Source: Pseudomonas sp. RIT-PI-q (GTDB taxonomy: Bacteria; Pseudomonadota; Gammaproteobacteria; Pseudomonadales; Pseudomonadaceae). Taken from it: DNA of 64,000 nt. Below the pieces are notes generated by a model, which searched no databases, was not told the DNA's origin, and worked only from the letters and a program-made list of their open reading frames with translations. The position numbers were made by a program, and so were the translations under genes. Location: positions 1-64,000 of the forward strand of contig NZ_LHPC01000026.1 of the NCBI RefSeq assembly GCF_001297125.1, written 5' to 3'. Every line of letters starts with the position of its first letter. The first letter of the stretch is position 1. This document shows positions 55,257 through 63,840 of the stretch, in pieces.

Positions 55257-56657
55257 TTAGACCTTCGGTTCTTGGTGCTTGTAGAAATCTTGTGCGTCTG
55301 CCCAACCATCCATATGCTTAGCGATGATTTCCTCTGGGCTTATCTCTGTGAGAACTGGTATGCAACTTTCATCAAAGATGCTTGAGCGCTCTTGGACAAA
55401 CCATGATAGGGACAGGAATTCTTTTGATACGCGATCAAACAGACACTCACTTACCCTGTAGGCGCCTTTCATGAGGTCGTTGGAGTCGCGACAGATTTGC
55501 ATGGAGTGAGTGCCATCCATTAGCCAAACACAATGAACATCCAGATTTTTGAAAAGCTGTTTGGTTAGCTCGAGATCGATGAGTACGAAAATGCCGAAAG
55601 CTTCTTGCATGAAGAGGGTGGCATTTTGAGGGGACATTGACAGTGTGAATGGGTACGCGGGTAGCCAGGATAGCTCGGGGCCCAACGGTGTAACCCACGT
55701 AGAGGTTGTGGCCCACTTATCAATCTCTAAGTACACCAAATCGCGATTCTCTAGGATCGCGTTTTGATAGCAGACATAGCGCAGTCCCGGCTCGGGAGCT
55801 CCACTCCAGAGGCCAGTCCGGAGCGCTTGCTGAATTCCGTGGTTTAAAAACTCCCGATGATCGACCTCTTCGCTCGCCATCTCTGTGCGAATGATTCGGA
55901 TAGATCCCCTAAAATTGCGGGCCTCATCCTGTTCGAAAAAGGTTGTGATTTTACCGAGCTGTTCAGCTTGTCTTGCTACGCGCCCACCTGTGACCTTGGA
56001 CGATTTTAATTCCAGTGGAACTGGATCTGGGCCGGCGAGCGCGCACAAATCTCCATGACGAATGATGTTAGTGAGGTCGGACATCACCACGGGTACGCCC
56101 ATTTCGATGCCCTGCTTCAGCTTGGCGTACTCGTGGCCGAAACCTTCCTTGCCATATATGGCCCCTGCGGTCTGCTTCACCTGATATCTATCGTCGTAAA
56201 GCAGATGTCTCAGGGCATGCTGGCTTTGGTAAATCGCAGCAATTCCGTCCCCAAAGCATCGCCACAGGTAGGCAAGTTGGCGGATCTCGTCCAGTCTCGC
56301 CATGATGCCTTTACGAAGATCCTTGAGCATTGTGGAGCGTGCTTTGACAGCAGCGCCACCGCTGCGGTACTTCGGTTGGGCGAGGATACGAGGAACGCGA
56401 TTTTGCGCCTTCCGCAACCGGGATATTCGAATGTCGCACGTGGCGATTTTGAGGATCAGTAGGTTCTGCAGCCCCAGTACGACGTCTAATCTGTCGGGAT
56501 CTGCAGCAATGGAGTGGAGCAGGGTAGACGCGAGTCTAAAACCCACTTGCTCGCGAGGAAAGCGCTGGTAGAGCGGATGAGCCAGTTCAAGCTTTGGGAA
56601 CGCTTTGGTGGCTAGCTTTTCTATGGCAGGAAATTCTATTCCGTAATGATTCTTCAC
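55257..56657 (-). CDS. Unrecognised protein with a PD-(D/E)XK-like motif
   Basis: A 466-residue protein counted from GTG 56657, which has GGAGG five bases upstream; ATG 56669 and TTG 56741 are alternatives. No known domain is assigned. A nuclease-like motif is visible: RHGDLCALAGPDPVPLELKS, with Asp203, Glu216 and Lys218 spaced as in the PD-(D/E)XK fold, followed by SSK. The N-terminal 150 residues are mostly helical. It lies 76+ bases after the REase-SIR2 gene and 57 bases before the OLD gene, all on one strand, so it is likely part of the same operon. It may be an extra effector or substrate-recognition subunit. Confidence 0.65.
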   Translation of the reverse strand: MKNHYGIEFPAIEKLATKAFPKLELAHPLYQRFPREQVGFRLASTLLHSIAADPDRLDVVLGLQNLLILKIATCDIRISRLRKAQNRVPRILAQPKYRSGGAAVKARSTMLKDLRKGIMARLDEIRQLAYLWRCFGDGIAAIYQSQHALRHLLYDDRYQVKQTAGAIYGKEGFGHEYAKLKQGIEMGVPVVMSDLTNIIRHGDLCALAGPDPVPLELKSSKVTGGRVARQAEQLGKITTFFEQDEARNFRGSIRIIRTEMASEEVDHREFLNHGIQQALRTGLWSGAPEPGLRYVCYQNAILENRDLVYLEIDKWATTSTWVTPLGPELSWLPAYPFTLSMSPQNATLFMQEAFGIFVLIDLELTKQLFKNLDVHCVWLMDGTHSMQICRDSNDLMKGAYRVSECLFDRVSKEFLSLSWFVQERSSIFDESCIPVLTEISPEEIIAKHMDGWADAQDFYKHQEPKV

Positions 56658-56817
56658 TCCTACCTCCATGGCGATGAAACCGGTCACAACGAGGACTTCG
56701 AAGCAGCACAGGTTAATCCTTTCTAGGAGATTGTGAGCCAAACCTCAAGGCGGGTACTTCTGGCCTTGGAGCCTTCTTTACCCTGCGCTCGTAGGAATGC
56801 CCAATGCGGCTATTTAG

Positions 56818-58347
56818 TCAACTGCCACGTGCGCGGCTGATGATATGCAGAATTTTTGGAATCTCACCGTAATTTTCGTACCATATAATGTTGACACCCA
56901 GCTCCAACATTAACTCTTCATTCAGTGCGTGATGAGTGTCCAGAAACTTTTGCGCGCCCTTGGTGTTCTTTAAAATCGTGCTTTGCTCCCCGTTCGTAAC
57001 TTCATAGCAAAACTCATGAAGGTCTAGCCGCTTCATAAATGCAAAATGTTTATTCTGTTCAACGCTTCTTGCAGAAATATCAAGGAGTCTTCTCAAATTT
57101 GGGTCGGTCATTGACAGGCCGATCATTAAGCAATTGTTCTCTCGCAAGCAATTGAGTTGGACGAGATTTGACCAGTGATATGCGTTTGTATAAATGTGGT
57201 GATATCCTTCCTCGGAAAAGACTAATGTAGACTTCTCAAGGGAGTTGTAGTTTTTTCTGTTTTCAGGGAGGAAACCGTGAACATGGTATACGGGTAGTTC
57301 TTCAGGGTCGTATGCCTCACTTTCGGTGTAAATGCTACGATGAGAAATGCCCGATGTTGTTAGCTGTCTCTCCAGTAGATCGTCGAAGTTATAATTTACT
57401 ACGGATTTAACTTTGGCTCCTGTGCGTCTAGGCATGCACATTGTGGCGATTTCTTGGATGAGCGGTGAGCTGATGTTAAAGCTTTTATTTCTGAGTTCAT
57501 AAAGGCTTTCGGTGATTGCATTTACAAAGTTGTCAGTTGCAGGGGTTTTTCCAGTAAGCCCCTTTCTAATATATCTCGCACCCATAAGTGGGGAGGATTC
57601 AGAGACTTTGTTTAGGCGATCAACCATTTCTGGGATTTCAGATATGTTTATTGTTTTGTCAGTGTCAAATTCTTGAGTTAGATAGGATATGAAGAGTGAG
57701 TTGAGCAGATTTCCCCAACCTGGCATTCCTGCACTGCTTGAAACTCCGGCGCCTAAAAATAATGAAAGCTGCCCTCTGTCGAAACTGTCTTTCAGATTCT
57801 GTACAATAGTGTCTCGTTTTTTGCGCCAGTCTTGCTCTATGGGATTTACTGCGGCCTCTAATCTCAGGGTGAATAAGTTATTGCTTATTTCGTTAGCTTT
57901 TGCTGGGTGCTTTGTTACTAATTTATTTAATTCATCTGGCCCCCAAAAAACTATGCGGCAAGTGCTTTTGGAGTTGGGGATCCCAACTCGCTGGATAGAA
58001 GCCTTTACTTGATCCGGGATGCTGGTTGCAGATATTATTATTAGTGTCTTGGGGCGAGCGTCGAAGGGTATTGATTCGACTTGTGTTATAAATTTTGATA
58101 AGAATGATGATGATTTGTAAAGTAGTCCTTTAGCGTCGTATTTTACTTCAAAGCAGACTTTTCCCCGGTAGTCATCAAAACCATTGGGCGCAATGGCATC
58201 GAAAAATGTCAGGGTGTTTCCTATCTCAAGCTCTTTGTTTTGAGTTGATAAGTGATATTTTAATAAGTTTAGTACAAAAGTTTCAAACGAATAGCCTCTT
58301 CTTGTGCCTTGTTCGTCAATATTCTTTAGTATACTTTCAATACGCAT
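56818..58347 (-). CDS. Fusion of an REase-like domain and a SIR2 NADase-like domain
   Basis: A 509-residue protein of two parts. Residues 1-145 look like an Mrr/PD-(D/E)XK nuclease: Glu22 in the first helix, then GFDDYRG (Asp58/59) and FEVKY (Glu67, Lys69). Residues 185-430 are SIR2-like: FLGAGVSSSAGMPGW (196-211), NYNFDD (318-323) with the catalytic Asn, YHVHGF with His357, and MIGLSMTDPNLRRLL. Bacterial SIR2 defence proteins deplete NAD+ to abort infection. The nuclease part could detect or cut DNA. It is A+T-rich relative to core genes and is first in the four-gene minus-strand run. Confidence 0.85.
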   Translation of the reverse strand: MRIESILKNIDEQGTRRGYSFETFVLNLLKYHLSTQNKELEIGNTLTFFDAIAPNGFDDYRGKVCFEVKYDAKGLLYKSSSFLSKFITQVESIPFDARPKTLIIISATSIPDQVKASIQRVGIPNSKSTCRIVFWGPDELNKLVTKHPAKANEISNNLFTLRLEAAVNPIEQDWRKKRDTIVQNLKDSFDRGQLSLFLGAGVSSSAGMPGWGNLLNSLFISYLTQEFDTDKTINISEIPEMVDRLNKVSESSPLMGARYIRKGLTGKTPATDNFVNAITESLYELRNKSFNISSPLIQEIATMCMPRRTGAKVKSVVNYNFDDLLERQLTTSGISHRSIYTESEAYDPEELPVYHVHGFLPENRKNYNSLEKSTLVFSEEGYHHIYTNAYHWSNLVQLNCLRENNCLMIGLSMTDPNLRRLLDISARSVEQNKHFAFMKRLDLHEFCYEVTNGEQSTILKNTKGAQKFLDTHHALNEELMLELGVNIIWYENYGEIPKILHIISRARGS

Positions 58348-58836
58348 GTTTCATCCTTGGCGTGAACCTCAAGCGCGTATCTTAGCACGGTGGTGGCTGA
58401 TGGCTATCTCGTGATAGCTGCTGTAGCCAAGCCGTGAACTATTTGATCTGTTGGCTCTGAGGGGCACGCTGTTCATATTGCAGCCTAGGAAAGACGCTGA
58501 TTATCCTTGGGCTTTCTACGGAGGTGAAAATGATGTATCTACTCACCCCCCCCCCAGCGAGCTCAAGGTTTTGAGGCGTGCATTGCATCTCACATGTGAA
58601 CAGACAGCCGTATGTGACAAGCTTCCACCGATTGTCGATGGGTTTTCGCCTCAGATTTGACATCTGAGGGTTGGCTAGGATCTTGCGGAAAATTTTGATA
58701 GCGACTTGTAAAAGCTATAGAGGCATAATGCCGCCTTTAATCAAGGCTTTGCTCGCCGTCGCATGATATTCTGGTCTTAACCTTTAAAGTCACACTAGAA
58801 GGCAGTATAAGTAAAGATAAAGGTGGTGTTTAATTT
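58348..58836. other. Divergent intergenic region with a palindrome
   Basis: A 489-base gap between the divergent REase-SIR2 and REase-like genes, so it should hold both promoters. CCTCAGAT-TTGAC-ATCTGAGG (58649-58669) is a perfect eight-base dyad and a possible operator. An open, start-less stretch at about 58430-58660 on the plus strand (ALRGTLFILQPRKDADYPWA) may be a gene remnant. A run of nine C is present near 58546. Confidence 0.45.
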
Positions 58837-59991
58837 ATGAAGCCATTAAGGCGGTCAATTCAAAGTAGTCTTCACAATTTTGAGCCACCGGAAAGCGATC
58901 AGGAATTTGAAGATATTTGTCGAGATCTTTTCGAGTTAATCTTAAAAAGTCGTGCTGTGGGAATACATAATAAGATAAGTCCTGGGTATATAACCTACAA
59001 GGGTGCTAGTGGTGATAAGCAGTTTGGCTTTGATGTAAGGTGCAAAACGAGCCTAGCTGTGGCCCAGTGCAAGTTAGTCAAAGACTTATATCCAGGCGAT
59101 TTGGATGATGAGCTAATCAAGTTAAAAAAGTACAAGGGAGTCGTTTCACATTATTTTTTCTTGATATCAAACGATAGAGTAAAGGCTTCACTTCAAGATT
59201 GGGTAGATGACAGGAATAAAGAAACAGAAGAACAGGTAGGTAAGGATAAGCGCTTTCCAGTTGAGCCCGGCGTGCGTCTCCCATGGTTTCACATTATGGG
59301 GTGGACTGAGATCAAGAACTATCTATTAGAAAGCACATTGCTATCGCTAAAGTGGGGTGCGCTTCAAGGGGCTGTCAATAAATTTTATTATTTACCAGGC
59401 TTTGATGCTGAAAAGCTCGAGAGTGCAATTGATAATATTCGGCATGGAAGGGTTGGTCAGCCATGTTCTATGTCAATTTCAGGCGGAAGAAGTTTAACGG
59501 ATCGACTAGAAGTGGCTGATATCTCAAGGATTGGGCTAGAGTCTAAAATTCATATTTCCACACTTGATGGTATCTGTGAGTTTGTTGGGTTGTACGATGA
59601 GAATCTTCGCATTGCGAAGACGCATCGAGTCGCATTGCAGAAACTCGACTCTGAGGATCTCATAGTTTTCGAGGAGGGATTGAGTGAGCTTAATACTCTT
59701 GCCTATCACTCTGCGAGAATATGCGCCCTGCAATATCTGAAGCAGGCATATCATGCGGCTCGCGCCCTAAAAGATATGTTGATGTTAGATGAAGATCATT
59801 TTAGTGCGGAGGTTATGGTGGAAGATCACGATATTGGAGTTTCAGAAATATCGACAGGATACTTGCTTTTTAACTTCGATGCCCCTGATGAAATTCATCC
59901 GCCTTGGTACATTAACCCACAGTCCGCTCAAGAGTCAGCATCAAGACTGGTTAATGAAATACAGAAGTTTCGCTCACTCACTGTAGGGTGA
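58837..59991 (+). CDS. REase-like protein of unknown function
   Basis: A 384-residue protein. The N-terminal part shows a restriction-endonuclease-like layout: DQEFEDICRDLFELIL, then YKGASGDKQFGFDVRC (Asp66) and AVAQCKLVK (Gln77-x-Lys79). The Gln in place of Glu before Cys-Lys is a common variant in Mrr-like and defence-related nucleases. The remaining 250 residues are unrecognised and have no membrane segments. It faces away from the REase-SIR2 gene across the shared regulatory gap. It may be a separate single-gene system or a partner of the neighbouring operon. Confidence 0.7.
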   Translation: MKPLRRSIQSSLHNFEPPESDQEFEDICRDLFELILKSRAVGIHNKISPGYITYKGASGDKQFGFDVRCKTSLAVAQCKLVKDLYPGDLDDELIKLKKYKGVVSHYFFLISNDRVKASLQDWVDDRNKETEEQVGKDKRFPVEPGVRLPWFHIMGWTEIKNYLLESTLLSLKWGALQGAVNKFYYLPGFDAEKLESAIDNIRHGRVGQPCSMSISGGRSLTDRLEVADISRIGLESKIHISTLDGICEFVGLYDENLRIAKTHRVALQKLDSEDLIVFEEGLSELNTLAYHSARICALQYLKQAYHAARALKDMLMLDEDHFSAEVMVEDHDIGVSEISTGYLLFNFDAPDEIHPPWYINPQSAQESASRLVNEIQKFRSLTVG

Positions 59992-60348
59992 ATGTGGGCG
60001 CTTGCAAGCCTCCGTCCTGGTGTTTCCGTAGCATCCGAGCTACTTACCATCCTTGGTGAGCTCGACGACCAAGAGCGAAGTGGCGCGTCCTTTAGCGATA
60101 AGCCACTCGAACTCACTGAGGTTCGTAATTCCGTCTCAGTGAGGCATCCTCACTCCTGTATCGACATCATTTTTTAGCAGACTATTCCGCAGCCTTGGAG
60201 GGAGCGTTTCCATCGGGCAAGCATCGGGTCGACTAGGTTGCTTGATGGGCCAAACGCCTCGGACTGGGACAAATTCCTGTCTAAGTGGGAAGCTGAGATG
60301 CGGCATTTGGAAGCCCACACGGCATGGACTCGTCAGGGCAATCGGTAA
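59992..60348 (+). pseudogene. ORF interrupted by one in-frame TAG
   Basis: An ATG directly after the REase-like stop opens a frame read as 61 codons, an in-frame TAG (60175-60177) and 56 more codons to a TAA at 60346-60348. The second part has natural protein character (ASDWDKFLSKWEAEMRHLEA). The two halves may be one broken gene. No domain is recognised, and the first half could be a separate short ORF. Confidence 0.4.
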
Positions 60349-60434
60349 AAGTCATATAAGAAACCAGCCGGCTCTAATGTTTTGCCAAAGGTACATCGGA
60401 AGACATTAACCAGGTACTCACAGGAGATGAGGGA

Positions 60435-60812
60435 ATGAAGCTATTTCTGGACTGCGAGTGCACCCCGCTCGACAGAGACACGAAGCTAATCTCGCTGGCA
60501 TTGGTGTCCGAAGCCGACCACGAATACTACGTCGAGCTCATAGACACGTACCTGACGAAGGAATGAAGCGACTTTGTGATTCATAATGTCCTGCCTGAGC
60601 TTAACCTACCTGCACCTGGGCAAACCCTGATCGAAGCTCAAGCATCACTGCTCGCTTTCTTGAGCAATCTTGAAGGCCCTTTCGAGATTTGCTCGGACGC
60701 TCCGGATTGGGACTGGGATCTCTTCTGCCAGTTGGCCTACGTAAATCACCGCTGGCCAGCCAACGTTAAACGACTTACTGCTGATTCACATCGAGGTGCG
60801 GAGGATGGCTGA
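60435..60812 (+). pseudogene. Broken DEDD-type 3'-5' exoribonuclease-like gene
   Basis: The frame starts MKLFLDCECTPL with the DxE metal motif, then LISLALVSEADHEYYVEL, and meets TGA at 60564-60566 where relatives have a Cys or Trp codon. It continues in the same frame (SDFVIHNVLPELNLP, then CSDAPDWDWDLFCQLAYV with a second acidic motif) before losing similarity and stopping at 60812. The normal C-terminal metal His/Asp region is missing. Two lesions therefore make this a pseudogene. Confidence 0.6.
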
Positions 60813-60889
60813 TGATCTGAGTAGGAATGTCGCAGTTCATGTACCTCCGGCGCAGCTGGTATAAAGCGCAATTGCAATACCCAGGCAGG

Positions 60890-61828
60890 TCAAGAAAACA
60901 CCTCAACCAGAGATTTCATCTTGTCAAATAACTCATCAAAAGTGACGATAACTACACTCGAGTTAGCTCGAAACAACTCAAATGAGGCGCGCTGACTAGC
61001 ATCAAGGCCTTCAGCTGCCAAATTTCCTACTATCACAAAGCATTGAGGGTCAAAAACTTCAATCTGGTGCACCCCGGCATGTCTTACCGCGTAATAATTT
61101 CTAGATAGCTCATTGCGATACCCTAAAACTTGAATCGTAGACCCCACCACATCCTCGGAAACAGCAAAGACGTTCGACCGATATTCTCTGCCGAGTAGCC
61201 TAGTTGCAGGAGTTTTTATCTCAACTAAAACAACATTCTTAGTGCTCTCCTTTCCATATATGAAATCTATGATTTTACCCCCGGAGTTGTCTAAGCCCTT
61301 GCCTCCTACATAGGCTTTATCAGCGATCTGGACTAGGCATTCTGGGACTATCTGAGCTAATAGCTGAGGATTTTTCTTAAAAAGTTTATGCCAAAACTCC
61401 TCGTCACTGACCGTTGAGCTTGCCTCCCAAATAGCTAGGGCCTGATGAAAAACTGAGGTGCCGCCAGTAGGTTTCAAGGTTGTATTTACAGAGTCTTTTG
61501 GAAAGCCAGTATCCTGACTAAGCTCATGATCCGAACGAAATTTTTTTAAAACTTCAGCAGAATAAAGCTGCGGATCAAAATCTACAATCCTATGATGCTG
61601 CGGACACAGGACAATTATATTGTCTTGAGAGTAGATGATATCGGCTTTAGCTTTTTCATCATATCTGGCACTCCCCGGTGCCAACGATCTTATATGGCAA
61701 AATTCTAAAGAAGGTATGCCAAGGTTATTCGTGAGAGGGGTCGCACAGCCGGGGAATGAACATCGATATCCAGCCCTCAATAGTAATTTCTTTTTGATAT
61801 TAGCTGCTGAATCCTGTCGCCATTCCAT
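60890..61828 (-). CDS. HNH domain fused to a Shedu (DUF4263) nuclease domain
   Basis: A 312-residue protein. The N-terminal HNH-type zinc module spans residues 17-85: GYRCSFPGC (Cys23, Cys28), FCHIRSLAPG (His45), DNIIVLCPQHHRIVD (Cys75, His78, His79). The C-terminal part matches Shedu: FWHKLFKKNPQLLAQIVPEC, GKIIDFIYG (Asp188) and VVLVEIKTPATRLL (Glu203, Lys205). Shedu is a single-gene anti-phage nuclease whose N-terminal domains vary and probably set the trigger. It is transcribed alone, antiparallel to the two broken ORFs. Function is inferred from the family. Confidence 0.85.
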   Translation of the reverse strand: MEWRQDSAANIKKKLLLRAGYRCSFPGCATPLTNNLGIPSLEFCHIRSLAPGSARYDEKAKADIIYSQDNIIVLCPQHHRIVDFDPQLYSAEVLKKFRSDHELSQDTGFPKDSVNTTLKPTGGTSVFHQALAIWEASSTVSDEEFWHKLFKKNPQLLAQIVPECLVQIADKAYVGGKGLDNSGGKIIDFIYGKESTKNVVLVEIKTPATRLLGREYRSNVFAVSEDVVGSTIQVLGYRNELSRNYYAVRHAGVHQIEVFDPQCFVIVGNLAAEGLDASQRASFELFRANSSVVIVTFDELFDKMKSLVEVFS

Positions 61829-62472
61829 TTAGCACGTCCTTAGAAGCAAGTATGAAAAATTCAAAAAAGAAATCCTAATTAAATATCAAGAGTTAAAGCT
61901 AAAAATCTCACTGAGCATACATCTATAAAGGGGAACAGTGCCATCCCCTCATTGGCATGCTGCCGAGTTGTACCAATATATTCAGGAGATGACTTCCGAT
62001 GAGGCCAGCATGTGGCAAGGGATGGGAATCAAAAATGAGGTGGGACTGATTACTAGAGCCAATAGCGTGTGAGGCTGAAGCGGATATAAACCGGAAGCAG
62101 GTGATTACGCGGCCCAGTATGCAAGGCAGGCGGAGCGCGGCATGAAGTCCGAAGGGCCGAGACGCAGGCTTTGCCAAGGCTCGGTTTACGACAGCCATTC
62201 CCCGCAGGCGCACTCACGAGAAATGCCCTTGTGAGGCGCGGTGGCAAGCGACTGGGTTGAGCGGGGGAAATCCGATGCGTATTACAGGCGATGACGATAC
62301 AGCGCATTGCGATCTTCAAATGCCCACCCGACTCTCAACAGTGTCTTTCAGCGCATGCAGTAAGAGCTTGGTACGTCCATTGATGTTGTCAAACCCACCA
62401 ACCTGGAACTCGTGGTGGCCTACACATTACTGAGTATAGGCACTTAGCTAGATCATCATAGGAGGACAGACG
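61829..62472. other. Intergenic region with a short coding remnant
   Basis: A 644-base gap with no intact gene. A 44-codon frame on the plus strand (GTG 61938 to TGA 62072, with AGGGGA upstream) reads HWHAAELYQYIQEMTSDEAS in its first half and may be the tail or relic of a gene. The GC-richer stretch 62075-62330 has no convincing frame on either strand. Confidence 0.4.
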
Positions 62473-63165
62473 CTAGGGCCAGCGTACTAGCTGAAGCTCC
62501 TTGATTCGTATCGCCATCGCAATATCCGAAACCCCAAATTGAACCGAAAGTGGAATCAAATTACGGTTGTTGAACCGGGCACACCTTGCCAACGAAATCT
62601 CTCGATCAAGCGAATCCCTTTCTGCGTTCAAAAGCGACCATGGATCTGAAGGGTTGAGGTGGTAACAGGTGGTATCAGTGAAGGGGAAGGGGCCCTTCAT
62701 CTGAAATTGAGCAGCAAAAGCATCTAGTAGAAGTCGGGCTGGTATCAAAAAACACGCCGCAAAGTAATCAGCCTCCCTTTCCTTGGGAGGGCGACTTTGT
62801 CCTCGTGCCGATCCGTCCAAAGGCTTATCACGATGCATCACCTCATCTTCATGAAGCACAAAGTGACCGACCTCATGAGCGCCGGTGAACCGGATCACAT
62901 TTAGTGGGAATTCGGTGGAAACTGCTATGCGTCGAATCGAGCGATTCATTAAACCAGCAGCCTTGAAGCGCTCTCCCTCTCGCCCGAACAGTGGAGAGCC
63001 CAGGTCTGGAAGGAGCTGGTAATCAAGTCCTAAAATATGGGCCGCGACCTCAGGTGCCAGCATCTGAAATGGCGTCAGGTGTCGGTTTGGCCATAAGCGT
63101 TCTTGATTGTCCCAAATTTCTTTATGAAGACGATGGGCTGTTTGCTGGATGCTTTCACGATTCAT
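62473..63165 (-). CDS. ImmA/IrrE-type (DUF955) metallopeptidase
   Basis: A 230-residue zinc peptidase. The metal site is GAHEVGHFVLH (His97, Glu98, His101) with the third ligand in EREADYFAACFL (Glu131). ImmA-type proteases cleave phage-like repressors or antitoxins to switch mobile elements or toxin systems; a repressor partner is usually next door. None is recognised here, although the 161-residue gene 189 bases upstream on the same strand is a candidate partner. Its promoter region carries two CACCATATG repeats. Confidence 0.85.
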   Translation of the reverse strand: MNRESIQQTAHRLHKEIWDNQERLWPNRHLTPFQMLAPEVAAHILGLDYQLLPDLGSPLFGREGERFKAAGLMNRSIRRIAVSTEFPLNVIRFTGAHEVGHFVLHEDEVMHRDKPLDGSARGQSRPPKEREADYFAACFLIPARLLLDAFAAQFQMKGPFPFTDTTCYHLNPSDPWSLLNAERDSLDREISLARCARFNNRNLIPLSVQFGVSDIAMAIRIKELQLVRWP

Positions 63166-63174
63166 AGCTTTTTA

Positions 63175-63215
63175 CACCATATGATGTGCTGCTCTTGCAG
63201 ACTAATCACCATATG
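63175..63215. promoter_or_regulatory. Paired CACCATATG repeats before the ImmA/IrrE gene
   Basis: CACCATATG occurs at 63175-63183 and 63207-63215, 32 bases apart, about three helical turns, immediately upstream of the metallopeptidase start codon. Such phased direct repeats suggest a repressor-binding region. Confidence 0.4.
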
Positions 63216-63354
63216 TAGTGTTGTCAACGACCTGTAATGCCAAGGTGATGTCGGGCTAAAGACATGAGTGGGCTGCCGGTGCTCGTGCGCTGGATACTCC
63301 AGCCCAGAACCCATCTCGGTGCTTGTTCTGTTGCGATCCAGACTACCGGCTACC

Positions 63355-63840
63355 CTAGCTCAAGGTTTGCGTACGCAGCCACGCTTCCACTTTTTGCCAT
63401 CGGCCAACCTTGGAAAGCTGTGACCTTGCTGTATCTAGAATCTCAAGCAGTCGCTGTCTTTCCGCACGAGATGGGAACCAATCATCAATCTCGACGCTGC
63501 AGAGGTTGGACTCGCTCAGTGCCCATCTCACAACCATGTCCGCAGCAGCTCTGCAGTGATCCGCCATGTACAGCCGCCGTTCTTCAACAGACCATCCACG
63601 CTTTGCTAGCTCATCGGTCACGTCGATGATGCCAAGGTCACCAAAGTAGGCTGCGGTGTCAGGATAATGGATGCCTGCCAATGACACTTTGGTCTCGCCG
63701 GATTCCCGATCAAAATAGGAAAGGAAATGCCACCCACCCGTGGTGCTTCCTGGATGGGGGAAATTGATGGCGGCTTTGCCTGTTATGTAGTGCTTGCGCG
63801 CGACACGTTTGAGGTCAAGGTCGAAGAGCGGCTGGGCCAT
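63355..63840 (-). CDS. Hypothetical protein
   Basis: A 161-residue soluble protein, not recognised. It has a beta-rich first half (GGWHFLSYFDRESGETKVSL) and a helical second half rich in Arg and Glu (YMADHCRAAADMVVRWALSE). There is no signal peptide. It lies on the same strand as the ImmA/IrrE gene, 189 bases upstream, and could be its partner, but the gap and the repeats argue for a separate promoter. Confidence 0.6.
   Translation of the reverse strand: MAQPLFDLDLKRVARKHYITGKAAINFPHPGSTTGGWHFLSYFDRESGETKVSLAGIHYPDTAAYFGDLGIIDVTDELAKRGWSVEERRLYMADHCRAAADMVVRWALSESNLCSVEIDDWFPSRAERQRLLEILDTARSQLSKVGRWQKVEAWLRTQTLS

Noticed and set aside
61923..62319. Minus-strand ORFs of 88-96 codons between the Shedu and ImmA genes
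   Set aside because: No ribosome sites, no domain, and composition typical of random frames.
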